NCBI GenBank assembly: GCA_015680685.1
Contig: MNCI01004098.1
Location: forward strand, 370,578-434,577
Direction of reading: 5' to 3'
Length of the DNA: 64,000 nucleotides
Source: Gnetum montanum
Taxonomy: Eukaryota > Streptophyta > Gnetopsida > Gnetales > Gnetaceae
A model generated the notes under the pieces. It did not search any database. It saw only the letters and a program-made list of their open reading frames with translations, and was not told the DNA's origin. The translations under genes were made by a program, and so were the position numbers. Numbering within the stretch: position 1 is the stretch's first letter; every line of letters begins with the position of its first letter. Of this stretch, positions 11,291 through 21,664 are shown piece by piece.

Positions 11291-12448
11291 TGTTAATATT
11301 TTGAAGTGCTTTCCATTAGTGTAGCCTTGGGAGCACTCATAACATCATCGCCTCCCACCATTCTAGTGATGTTTTGGAGCACTTGCCATTAGTGCGACCT
11401 TTAGAGGATTCACACCATCATCACCTTGGCACTTTCACTGGCTTCTTGAGCACTTGTAACTAGCATAGCATTTGACACATTTGCAACATCTTCACATCTA
11501 GCACCTACGACATCTTCACATCTGACATTTGCACTTGCATTTCACGTCTTGTGATTTTCATATCTTCTCTGAGTTATGTTTGTAGGACAAAGCCTTAGAG
11601 ACAATCGTGCAAAGATGCATCTCATCGTACCAACAAGTCACCACATTGCTTTGATGTGCATGATTAGACTAGTTGAGCCACTCAAGAGTGTACCTCTCCA
11701 CTCATCCTTATTAAAAACTATGCACATTCACTCCATTATCCTAATATCCTCTCATCTCCCACATAATCATGATTATACATCCCTTGGATGGATACACACT
11801 ATGATGCACATGGCATTCTCTTCACATTAACTATAGAAGCCATGTTTGATGTAACATAATTCATCCTGTGGGGAGCCTCTATTGTGTGGTAAAAACCTAA
11901 GAGGATGTAAGACGAATCATCCCTGGGAGGAAAAATCTATCCTATAGATGCAATGTGATGCATCAAAACAAAGCCCATTCTCTCAATGGCCAACTTGCAG
12001 CTAACATTCAGTAGTAAGTTGAACCCAAAGAAGGTTCATCTCACCAAATAAAAAAGGAATGGGAAAAAGCACATCCCTAAGAAAATTGACAATGCTGCAG
12101 CTTTACAACTAGCCCAGCCTTAGATTGACTTTGATGCTCTAATAAGCACTCTAACGAAAGGCTAACATTTTAGAAGAAAACCACTTCATGCCATGGTCAT
12201 TGTCATCCATGCTAAATCTGCATCTTACATCATGATCCACTATTTACATTTCATTCCCACAGTTCAAATTTCATCTCTCTAGCATTACCTATACCCCTTG
12301 TCCCCTAACATAATCTTATTTCCATAACACTCTTGAGCATGGTAAAATGACATCTGATCTTGTGCTGATGAGTGACGTTGGTGACATGTCTGTTGTGGTG
12401 TTTTGCAATTCTTTCTCAATGTCTCTCGGGCCACTCTTCCAAATGTCA
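11291..12448 (+). other. 3' untranslated region of A3
   Basis: No credible gene. Aligns by eye in patches with the A2 3' region: gtaagacgaatcatccctgggagg near 11905 matches the reverse complement of 24060-24110, and the stretch before 12464 matches the reverse complement of 23555-23650. The part at 11300-11560, read on the minus strand, may correspond to the decayed antisense frame at 24454 in A2, but the similarity is weak. Confidence 0.55.
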
Positions 12449-12463
12449 ACAAACAGGGGCTAT
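12449..12463 (+). promoter_or_regulatory. Polypurine tract of A3
   Basis: aacaaacaggggctat immediately before the 3' LTR start TGAAACACC. The equivalent in A2, read on the minus strand, is AATAAAGAGGGACCAA before TGAAACAC. It is purine-rich and abuts the LTR as expected for plus-strand priming. Confidence 0.55.
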
Positions 12464-12914
12464 TGAAACACCATAAAATTTTTGGTCTTAGCATCATGAC
12501 TAAAAATTTTGCTAAGTGTCAAAATGGTGGCACTTTGTCCAAATTTTTCTAAAGTGTTGGGTGTAGTTAACTCCAACTGCCAGATTTGCAAAATTTCTCT
12601 AAGTGTTAGAATGATGGCACTTTCTGCACAGATGTCATACTATGTAGCATAGTGCAGCGTAGCACCATATCACGTTGTGTAGCATAGCACCCTATCATGC
12701 TATGTAGCAAGCACATCATAGCATAGTTTTAAAGCTATGTAGTGTAGCACAGTGTAGCCAGCTTAACACTGCAAGCATCCCATGTCCTACATGTAACATG
12801 GGATGAGCATAGCAGACAACGTGATCCCACCCACTGCACTTCCACATGGCACCTAATCCACATTTTCGACTAACCCTAGCCCTATAAATGCCCTTGGAAC
12901 CCCAATGTTTCAAT

Positions 12915-13070
12915 GGTTGGCATTCCTTGACTATTGGCTTTCCCCAAGGGTTGGCATTCCTTGATTGTTGGCAATCCTCAAGGGTTGGCATTCCTTGACT
13001 ATTGGCATTCCCCAACAGTTGACATTCCTTGATCATTGACATTCCCAAGTGGTTGGCATTTCCTGGACGT
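12915..13070 (+). repeat. 34-base tandem repeat downstream of the LTR TATA box
   Basis: Five units starting at 12915, 12949, 12983, 13017 and 13051, an exact 34-base spacing, with core ggttggcattccttgac then attggcattcccca. Each unit holds two copies of a ttggcattcc half-unit. It begins about 25 bases after the TATA box, so it would lie in the transcribed R/U5 region. I do not see it in the A1 or A2 LTRs. Confidence 0.85.
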
Positions 13071-13113
13071 GAGCATTTTTAAGCACAGAGCTTTTGGCAG
13101 TTAGCTTGTGGGG

Positions 13114-13538
13114 NNNNNNNNNNNNNNNNNNNNNNNNNNNNNNNNNNNNNNNNNNNNNNNNNNNNNNNNNNNNNNNNNNNNNNNNNNNNNNNNNNNNNNN
13201 NNNNNNNNNNNNNNNNNNNNNNNNNNNNNNNNNNNNNNNNNNNNNNNNNNNNNNNNNNNNNNNNNNNNNNNNNNNNNNNNNNNNNNNNNNNNNNNNNNNN
13301 NNNNNNNNNNNNNNNNNNNNNNNNNNNNNNNNNNNNNNNNNNNNNNNNNNNNNNNNNNNNNNNNNNNNNNNNNNNNNNNNNNNNNNNNNNNNNNNNNNNN
13401 NNNNNNNNNNNNNNNNNNNNNNNNNNNNNNNNNNNNNNNNNNNNNNNNNNNNNNNNNNNNNNNNNNNNNNNNNNNNNNNNNNNNNNNNNNNNNNNNNNNN
13501 NNNNNNNNNNNNNNNNNNNNNNNNNNNNNNNNNNNNNN
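13114..13538. other. Assembly gap of 425 N, flanked by G runs
   Basis: Unknown bases inside the A3 LTR. The left edge is gtgggg and the right edge starts with eight G, then agaag and a further run of ten G. Long G runs on the right edge suggest the gap is where sequencing or polishing failed. Open frames reported across the N run are meaningless. Confidence 0.95.
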
Positions 13539-14159
13539 GGGGGGGAGAAGGGGGGGGGGGCGCTCAAGAAGATTGGCTAGTAGAAGGGTGATTAGTAGTG
13601 AATCTCAGCATTGGAGTCTCCCAAATCTCTCTCCGGCCCTAGCATAGTAGCTCTCAATCTGACAAGCATCATCTTATTTGTGCTTGCTCGCACCACGTCT
13701 ACAACATCCCAGGAGCTATGACCATATAGTTCCATTGCTCAATTGTGCTTGTCCAATGCTGCACACTAGTTGTACACATCCATCATTCAAATAAAAATCA
13801 GATCCCTTAATTTTTGGGTAGTGCATCTCCTTACTTAAACTCTCATTCTATTTTACTATAGCATACATGTTGAATCTTCATGTATTCATTTATGTTTATT
13901 ATCCAAGTTACATACTTTGATACATTTTTACTGTTGTGAGTGCTACGTTCTCTTTCATTCCAACCTTCGCACGTTACATTCTAAAATTACTATTTGCAAA
14001 TGGTTATTGGACATTGTGTAAGTTCCTATCTGATCGACTAGACCATTCAGGGCATACCGTTTCCATTTTCTCCAACACAGCCCTCACATGGATTTGGGGT
14101 TAGGCTGTGCACTTGATAACCTCTTGGTGTTCCGGCCATCGATGTTTTCAGATGCTACA

Positions 14160-15130
14160 TATCTCAATAGACCCCAATATGATCCAATCCACAACATCCA
14201 AGTAGATATAGCTTAGAAAATAATAATAACATAATAAAATAGATAAAACCTTCTTTATATTAAAATAATTCTCAAAATACATAGAAAATACATCAAAGAT
14301 GAGGAGCCAAGCTCAGTTCACAACTCTCTCAAGGATCTTAGAGGCCACACTTGTCCTTTCTTAAACCTCAATTACTTAGAATGGAGTGCATGCTCAAGAC
14401 AAAACACTTATAAGAGGTTCTCCTAACCTCTTATAAGTACTCTTCCTTGCCTCTCACTAAACTTCCTTACACAAGCTTCCTTCTTGCACAATCTCTCTTT
14501 ATTACCCTCTATTGGGATGTCTAGCATTTTGCATTTACAATTTAGCACTTGGCACTATGGCACTTGGCACTACAACACTTACAATTGTGAATTACATCAA
14601 TATTTATAAGCAACTGGAAGGTAAAAATCCTAGAAACCTTTCCTCAACTCAACTTGAGGTTCTTTAGATGTTTCCCAAGTTTTCTCACCTTCTCCCCTAC
14701 TATTTCCTTCTTTCTTTGGTTGTTTTTATCTTTCTTTGGCTATTTCCCAAATTGGAATGGTGCTTTTAGAACTTTCACTATGAGTTTCGATTATCTCTAG
14801 CTTTACTAAGATGTCTACTATGAAAGCCCTACTTTTGGAAGATATGTTTACTATTTTGATAGAAATCTTCTATGGACTAGAGACATCTACACTTTAAGGG
14901 GGACATCTCTATAACGACATTTATCTTTTTGGGAGGATGTCTATCTTGAAGGTGCCAAAAGTAAAAATGCTTATTTTTATGCTAGCAGCCTCCAAATGCC
15001 TCCCAAAAAGTACCCATAAACCCTAGAACATCCTTGCTAAAACATCTAAGAAACATCCTCAACAAAATCATCACAAAAGAAAACATAGTATGTAGGGTAG
15101 AGAAAGGAAATTGGAAGATGTGTTCCTACA
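14160..15130 (-). repeat. LTR-like sequence of an unassigned family
   Basis: Read on the minus strand it begins TGTAGGAACACATC at 15130, has a TATA-like TATAAATATTG at about 14601-14610, and goes on to an AT-rich end near 14235. This layout resembles an LTR of about 900 bases, with about 520 bases before the TATA box. The right edge is sharp, because homology to 44330-44905 starts at 15131. No partner LTR, primer site or target duplication could be confirmed. A3 is inserted at its left side. Confidence 0.35.
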
Positions 15131-17408
15131 ATAAACACCTGATTATTTATACCTTTAGAAGATACTTGGTAATTCATTATATTTGAATTATCATGCTACT
15201 AATGTTCCATTTGTAATCTTGGTTGAGCCCATTCCTAATCAAGTCTTGTAACTAAATCTAATGTCTCTTCCACCTTTGCTTGTCTTTTTCATTGTCTAAA
15301 ATGTTGTTGTCTTTCATGACCTTGAGCATGTTCTTGCTCTATAGTATCAACCTCTACTATATCATGAAGTAATTCATCTTCTACCATCAAATCATCATTA
15401 TCTGTAGAAACCTAACCATGTCCATGACCACAACCATGACCACATCCCCTCTACATAAGAACATCTTGTTGCAATGGAGGTTCTTGCATATTTTCATCAT
15501 TCTATATGCTTGCTAATATATTTTCTAGTAAATCTCTAGGTCCTCATCCTTATCATCATTTATGTCCATGTTCTTTTCCTCATCCACATCCTCATCCCCA
15601 TGTCTATTCTGAAATATTTAACCATTGTTATGTATGTTCTTCCATATTTTTTGAAAATCAATTTTTACACCCTTGTCCTTGCTCCAATCCTCATCCTTGT
15701 CTTTGTTGTAAAATATTTAACCATTTCTAAGGAGGTTCTTCCATATTTCTTTGTATTAATTAGTTGAATCTATTATGTTTGTTAGAGATGTACTACTTAT
15801 TACATTATCATGTCCATGTCCATGTTTAATCCTTCATCCTCAATCCCTTCCTCTTTGTAAAATATTATTCTACAAAATAACCTAATATAGATAGGCTTTT
15901 TATCTCAAAAATACAATAAAGTATATCTATAAATAAATAAAAACTTATTGTTTAAGTACCTCACTTGTTTTCAATTGTTATTTTTGCATTTCCTTCCTAC
16001 GTATTCTTTGATGCAGGTGATCTTCTTTCAATCTTTGCAACTTCAAAAGATCCCCTTTTCCCAAGACTTTCTTTTTTAATCTCTAAAATGTTGTTCCCTT
16101 TCATGATTTAACTCATGCTTCCTATCACCTAGCATGTTATCCATTTATAGGAATGTGCTTCTTCAAATAAAAAGTTTCATCTTTTGTATTTCGAACTTTT
16201 CTCTTTCTTTTTCCAAAATAGGTAGTTGAATGTGAAATTCTATTTTTCCACTGAAATCTAATTTCTAAATAAATTTTTAGTTAGAAATTAGAATAGAAGC
16301 AAGCTTGTTATGATTATACATGAAGATAAGAGTGGTATATATATGTAGACCATAAAATATTTTGTTTTTGAGTTCTTTAAAATATAAAAATTATTTCTAT
16401 GATACTCAATTCCAAAAATATATTTTTTATGTGGAAAAAAAAATAATCTTTGTGAAACCTAAATAAAAAATATTGAAACTCATAGTATTGGTTTACAAGA
16501 ATATTTATATTTGAAAATCATTTCTATGATACCAAAAAAATGGTAGTTAGCGGAATCCACCATGTATGATCAATAATGTTTGTGCATAATGGAGTTGGTG
16601 GATCATGGATGTTTTGTTTGTATTAAATGCTTTGATACTTTATTCTTATTTCCAATACTATTGCCATCACCCTTTTATGATCATGCATTGGTGAATGAAC
16701 ATTGAGTCTCTTGGTAACATGACATCCTTTGATTTTCCTATAAGAAAGTCACATTTTCCACATGAAGACAATGTTGGAAATGACATTAGAACCATTTAAA
16801 CTATGTTGAATTCATTGATTGATAATTATGAAAAGATTGGCCATTATGCATAATGTGAACTTTTAACATTGGATTTTCTAACCAAGTTCTTACTGGATCA
16901 AGGTTTTTTTCCTAGAATAACTAGATGTGATGGTACAAATGATGTGTGTCTAATAATATTTTCCTCCTTTAACTTAACCAAAGGATCATCAAACTGTAAT
17001 CTCATCTAGCCATCCTCCACATATAATATAATACAATGAATTCTTTCAAAGATATTAGCATCTCTTGCAATATTAACATCATTAAAAGCATGTTCATCTA
17101 TTTCTATATCTTGATAGAAAGGATCATGTTGTCTCTTGTATAATAACATAGCATACACAAACTTTTATTTATTAAGAAGTTATAGGTAGTTCCAATTTAA
17201 TTAGTTCTTATTAGTAGTAACAATGAAATACCATGAATCCTCAAAGAAAGTCTAGTTGCAATTTCAAATACATATTGCATAAAGTTAATCGTATATTTTT
17301 TTATATTGTAATTAACCTTTGATAACATGTGTATTTTGTAAAATCGAATTAATTCCTATTATAATCATTTCCTTAACTTCTAATAGTATAGCTAAGATTA
17401 ATGGTTGG
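15131..17408 (-). pseudogene. Unrecognised minus-strand coding remnant
   Basis: Long stretches read as protein on the minus strand. Near 17165-16990 there is YAMLLYKRQHDPFYQDIEID followed by an acidic segment. Near 16150-15990, ILEIKKESLGK can be read. Near 15420-15200, GCGHGCGHGHG is followed by DNDDLMVEDELLHD and ERQQHFRQ. Frames are broken by stops and shifts. The C-terminal 600-700 bases recur at 44330-44905 in the same orientation. The Gly-His run and acidic, Gln-rich tail look like a transposon accessory or nucleic-acid-binding protein, but I do not recognise a family. The plus-strand His/Pro-rich frame at 15506-15730 is a shadow of this region. B1 is inserted at its right edge. Confidence 0.45.
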
Positions 17409-17510
17409 TGATGAGTTAGTTGTTGAGCTGTGTTGATGGGATGTCATCGATACAACCCCCTTAATGGGATCTCATTGATGTGATCCCATTGACGTAGAGT
17501 TTGACCTATT
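17409..17510 (+). repeat. Truncated 5' LTR of B1
   Basis: Only about 100 bases of U3 remain. TGATGAGTTAGTTGTTG aligns with the 3' LTR start TGATAAGTCAGCTGTTG at 43241, and agagtttgacctatt aligns with agggtttgacccatt. The TATA box and everything after it are missing and gag-like sequence follows, so an internal deletion removed most of the LTR and the leader. It carries the repeat gatgggatctcattgatg, which reappears inside the element near 40415. Confidence 0.65.
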
Positions 17511-17619
17511 GAAAGAAGGAGAGTTGAGAAAACAAAAAAGTGCTAAGGAGTAAAATCAAGATCCTTACATAAAAAAAAGGAAAGTTTGGTTTTGTAATAA
17601 TGAGGAGAAGGCACCACTT

Positions 17620-18650
17620 GATGAGGTTGTGTATTGAAAGGCCTTGTAGTTCAAAAATCTATCTCCAAAACTTTTGCCAAGGTAGAAAAACTATAAGACT
17701 CTTTGGATGAAATGTTCCAAATTACTCTAAAAATATGAAAGGAATCCAAAGAGCAAAGTAGTAATCATGATCATAGGAGAAGGAAGGAAGCTAAACATGT
17801 CTATTAAATGGATAAGGGCAAGGCTACTATAGTAGAGAAGGTTATGAAGTCCAAAATATATGATGATGGTAGGTGTGACATCTATCAATATAAACATTCT
17901 AAGGGATGTTGCCCCATTATCTCACACTTGTAGGAGTCTAGGGTGTATGCTCTAAATCCTGGACTGGCCAAAATACATGCACCCAGAAGGTTGTTTTATC
18001 CTCAAGGTAACCCAAGGTAGTTCCACCAACAACAAGCCTACTATCCAAGTGGAGCTTCCCCACAGCCTAATAAGTAGTACCATCAATGGCAACGCCCACA
18101 GTCATGGGGGATGCCACCACCAAGATAGTAGTACCCTTACTAATAGCCTAATCCATATGGTTACTATGTTCAACAACCCATTTCTTTGTGTGACTCTTCT
18201 ATTCATGCTTCATTCCAACATCACTACTACCCTCCTAAGTTCTAAAAAGTCCAATCTCCAAGAGAGGAATCCCCATTTCTCCATTACCCTCCTCATCTTT
18301 CTACACTTTTCCCTCTATCCCTAACTTAATTATCATGTACTCCATTAATGTAGGATAAAATTTTAGCTTAGCTACATCAATGTAATACTAACAAGGCTAT
18401 TAACTTACAGCTTGCTCCTCAACTAAGTGGTTTAGAAACTAGATCTTGAAGAAAACCATTCTTCCAAACCAATAGTCCGATAAAGCTCTCATAAACTTAT
18501 GCGACTAATAGTCATTCCTCTCCCTTATCGTCTACATCCACTCCATTTGAGTTCCCTTCAAACCAAACACCTCCCAAGGTGCATACCATCATGTTAACCC
18601 ATGTAGTAATTGATTAGATAAAGGTTGGCTACCTTCCTAGGAAAAGATCT
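17620..18650 (+). pseudogene. gag: gag of B1
   Basis: Gag C-terminal half in broken frames. A knuckle-like CDIYQYKHSKGCCP lies at about 17876-17920, where the second Cys position is Tyr; the same motif in B2 is CDIYTYDHLKGHCP. A Pro/Gln/Tyr-rich stretch follows (17970-18330), as in B2. Several CAG codons have become TAG. The capsid domain, preserved in B2 (about 60200-60400), is not clearly seen here, consistent with the deletion at the 5' end. Confidence 0.6.
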
Positions 18651-18910
18651 AATCTTGGAAGTCCCCTTATTTACCAATAGATTACTAGGAATGATCCTTG
18701 CAAAGCTCTTCTAGATTTAGATTCTTGTGTAAATATTATTTCTCATGAGATGTACAAAGCTTGGAACCTACATCCACTTAAGAAGAGTAACATTCATCTT
18801 GAGTTGGTAGACCAATTCATCACTATTCCAATGGGGCTAGTGGAGGACATTGTGACCACTATCTATGGGTGGTCATATCCTACTAATATCCTAGTAATCC
18901 AAATTTAAAG
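18651..18910 (+). pseudogene. Aspartic protease of B1
   Basis: Frame reads CKALLDLDSCVNIISHEMYK then LELVDQFITIPMGLVEDIV, the standard block of Athila-like proteases, in which LLDLG[AS]S[VI]N is the active-site region and the GIVEDV motif follows. Here DLDSCVN replaces the Gly position. It lies directly after gag and ends at about 18908, before the linker to RT. Confidence 0.7.
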
Positions 18911-19599
18911 TTACAAGGGGAACTTCCAAATCATCATGGAATGGGCTTGCCTAAGTATCATTGATGCATAGCTGGGCACCGAAGATCTTTCTTTAGAGAT
19001 TTTCAAGAAAAATGTGTTTGGAAAGATAGAGAAAAAGAGAGTTACATGCATCGCGTACAATGATACAAGGTGTAAATATGTGAAGAAGTTATGTTCTATA
19101 AAAAGTACATGAATCATAGCATGTAGACAATGTGTAGATGAGATAGAAATTCAAAGGTGCTTGTACATAGTAGCCAAAAAATAAGAGGGTACCTAGTGGC
19201 TGATGGCTAATCTTAAGAGGAACTCAACACTTTGCATGGAACTAACTGAAAGCCTGATGAGTACCTATGTTAAAGGCATAGATGAACTAGAGTAATTTCA
19301 TCATCAACTCTCTAATTATGAAACTAACGACACTTATTGGAAACAATTGGAAATCCTTAACAACTTCAAACAAGAACCCCTAGAGTTGAAAACTCTACAA
19401 GCCAATATGAAATATGCTTTTCTAAAAAATGGCAAACTAATAATAATTAATGTCAATCTTGCTCTTAAATAAAAAGAGAACTATTGAAGGTGGTTAAAAA
19501 ATGACTAATAGGCTTTACTTGATCATATCCTAAACTCACTAGGATCAATCCTAGGATATGCTAGCACCACATCTATATTGATCCTTTCATAAAGTCAAA

Positions 19600-20800
19600 G
19601 AGGTAGGCGCAATAGTAGTTGAATCCCAAATTGAAGTATATCATCAAGAAGGAGATTGAACAACTCCTAAATGCAAGGTTCATTTATCCCATTGTGAATA
19701 GCAAGTGGGTTAGCCCACTTGTGATAGTACCAAAGAAAGGTGGCAAGTGAAGGATTTGTATTGACTTCAGGCTATTGAACATGGTGACCTACAAAAATCA
19801 TTTTCCATTATCATTTATGAACCAGGTGTTGGAGACTATCTCTAAGCATTACTACTCTAATTTTTTATATGGTTATAGTGGCTATAACCAAATTCAGATT
19901 GTACCTAAAGGTTAAGCAAAAACAACATTCACAAGTCCCTAGGAACTTCTACATACAAAAACATATCATTTGTCCTATGGAATGCCCCTACAACCTTCTG
20001 ATTCCTTTTCTTGGTCATATTTCAATAGTAGATTAGTATAAAAATGAAAGTCTTCATACATGATTTCTCCACCTATGGTGCTACCTTTAAGCAAGCCCTA
20101 GACTACCTTGAGTAAGTGTCAAAAAGGTGTGTGGAGATAAACCTTTGGCTCAATTAGTAAAAGAGCTATCTGATGGTCCAAGAGGGCATTGTATTAAGGC
20201 ACAAAGTCTCACAAGTAGGGATTGAGGTGGATACTAAAAAAATAAGGGTCATCCAAGGAATTACTCACTAGATAGAAATTGTCAAAGATGTTTGGTTGTT
20301 CCTTGGCCACACTAGCTACTAGCAACAATTCATAGATAATTTTTCTAAGATTGCTAAACTATTGGTGGAGCTGACAAAGAAAGATGCTTCATTCATATGG
20401 ACTAAGAAATGTGAAAATAAATTATAGCAACTCAAGTAGAATCTCATAGAAACTCTAATTCTATGAGCACTTAACTAGCCCAAGTTGTTTCACATCATGA
20501 TGAACACATTAAACTATACCTTGGAAGTCATGCTCATGTAGTTGGATGATCATAAACATCCATACCATATCCACTACATGAGCCACAAAATTGTGGGTGC
20601 ATAGTTGAACTACACCACAATAGAGAAAGACTAATGGTAGTGGTTTATGCCTTGGAGAAATTTAGCTTCTATGTGCTTGGGTACAAGGTGTTTGTGCACA
20701 TGGACCATAGTGTAATCTACTTCCTAATGGACTAGTTGATGATGAGTGTTCATGTCATATGGTGGCTTATGATCTTGTAGGAATTCAATCTTATAATGGT
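19600..20800 (+). pseudogene. pol: Reverse transcriptase and RNase H of B1
   Basis: RT starts near 19619 (NPKLKYIIKKEIEQLL), then FIYPIVNSKWVSPLVIVPKK and RICIDFRLLN, and GYSGYNQIQI near 19880. The catalytic palm block reads KVFIHDFSTYG (about 20047-20079), so the first Asp of the DD pair is His. QEGIVLRHKVSQVGIEVD follows. RNase H-like sequence continues to about 20800. Several TAG and TAA stops and frame changes are present. The order matches gypsy pol: protease, RT, RNase H, integrase. Confidence 0.75.
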
Positions 20801-20999
20801 ATATTGAAAGGAAACTAATAATGTGGTCACTAACTACTTGTCTTGATTAAGATGGGATAACAAAGAGGAGGAGAGCCCACTTTCTATTCAATTTCCCAAT
20901 GAACTCCTTTTTGCTAGTGCTATAAATGAATAGATGCCCACTAAACCTAACTGGTATGATGACATCCTCACTTATCTTCTCACTCAAGAGATGCCACAA

Positions 21000-21664
21000 G
21001 AGTTAGATCATAGGAAGAAACAATAATTTATTCATTAAGATAAATGCTTCATAAAGATTAACAAACACCTTTACAAGGTGTGCATCAATGGCTTGGTTTG
21101 TTAGTGTGTTCATGATGCTAAGCAATTGCATGTCCTATAGGATGCTCATGAGGGCCCTTGTGGGGTCCACTATGTTGAAAGACATATGACCATTAAGATC
21201 CTGATGGTAGGGTATTATTAGCCAACACTCTTTAGAGATGCTCACCACTTCATCCACTCTTGTGATCACTATGAACGTGATGGTGGGATGACCACTCAAA
21301 TGGAGGAACCTCAATAGTGAATCTAACCACTAGAATCCTTTGACACCTAGAGCATTGATTTCATGGGTTCCATCACATCCATATCAAATGGAAACATGTA
21401 CATCATAGTCATTGTTGACTATTGTATGAAATGGGTAGAATTATTAGCTGTAACTAACTATACATCTTCCACAAATGCTTGGTTTGTACAATTGAATGTT
21501 GTAAACAAGTTTGGGATGCCACATGTACTAATTTCTAACAATGATACTCATTTTATAGGCACCACCTTTTAAAATCTCATGTGACACTTAGGGATAGAAC
21601 ATAAATTAATAACACCCTGCCAACCCCAAGCCAACGGTCAAGTTGAAGTCTTGAATAAGAAGAT
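21000..21664 (+). pseudogene. pol: Integrase of B1, N-terminal part, cut by A2
   Basis: Decayed zinc-binding region at about 21060-21290, then the core: SIDFMGSI (first catalytic Asp, about 21351), SNNDTHF (about 21535; the usual SDNGTHF, so the second Asp is Asn) and ANGQVEVLNKKI (Glu retained) up to the A2 insertion at 21664. The frame resumes exactly after the AAGAT duplication at 38274 with sequence typical of the integrase C-terminal half. Confidence 0.75.

Larger units (their letters stand above)
8514..14159 (+). mobile_element. A3: Tat-type element, non-autonomous, 3' part
   Basis: Plus-strand relative of A1 and A2. Its gag N-terminus and 5' LTR lie beyond the A1 insertion, left of the window. 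What remains is gag from the middle of the capsid domain, protease, a short spacer, the 3' untranslated region with tandem repeats, a polypurine tract and a 3' LTR (12464-14159). Only about 550 bases separate the protease from the 3' repeats, so both the polymerase and the antisense gene seen in A2 are missing. Flanking bases after the LTR are TATCT, the candidate target duplication. Confidence 0.8.
12464..14159 (+). repeat. 3' LTR of A3 (contains the N gap)
   Basis: Starts TGAAACACC at 12464 and ends GATGCTACA at 14159. The last 120 bases (cattcagggcataccgttt..., ggttaggctgtgc, ccatcgatgttttcag) match the reverse complement of the A2 LTR ends. TATA box CCTATAAATG at 12881-12890. Palindromic GTAGCATAG modules lie at 12636-12780. 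A perfect 10-base palindrome pair, CATCCCATGT (12776-12785) and ACATGGGATG (12796-12805), lies about 100 bases before the TATA box. A 34-base tandem array follows the TATA box. Of the sequence, 425 bases are unknown. Confidence 0.85.
17409..21664 (+). mobile_element. B1: Athila-type Ty3/gypsy element, left part
   Basis: Plus-strand element split by A2. It starts with a remnant of the 5' LTR (TGATGAGTTAG at 17409), followed by gag, protease, RT, RNase H and the integrase core. The rest of the integrase and the 3' part continue at 38274. The 5-base flank GTTGG (17404-17408) pairs with ATTGG (44103-44107) after the 3' LTR, a target duplication with one G-to-A change. Without A2 the element is about 10.1 kb. 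The Athila assignment rests on the protease style (LLDL.SCVNII), the RT block VFIHDFSTYG (family VFMDDFSVYG) and an extra ORF after pol. Confidence 0.75.

Noticed and set aside
12716-13048. Minus-strand 110-residue frame
   Set aside because: Lies over the 34-base tandem repeat; the repeated peptide follows from the DNA repeat.
13079-13647. Open frames of 160-180 residues
   Set aside because: They consist of N bases translated as X plus G-run ends.
15506-15730. His/Pro-rich plus-strand frame
   Set aside because: Shadow of the acidic minus-strand frame. The repeated ccatgtccatg words explain the periodic His, and the minus frame is conserved in the second copy.
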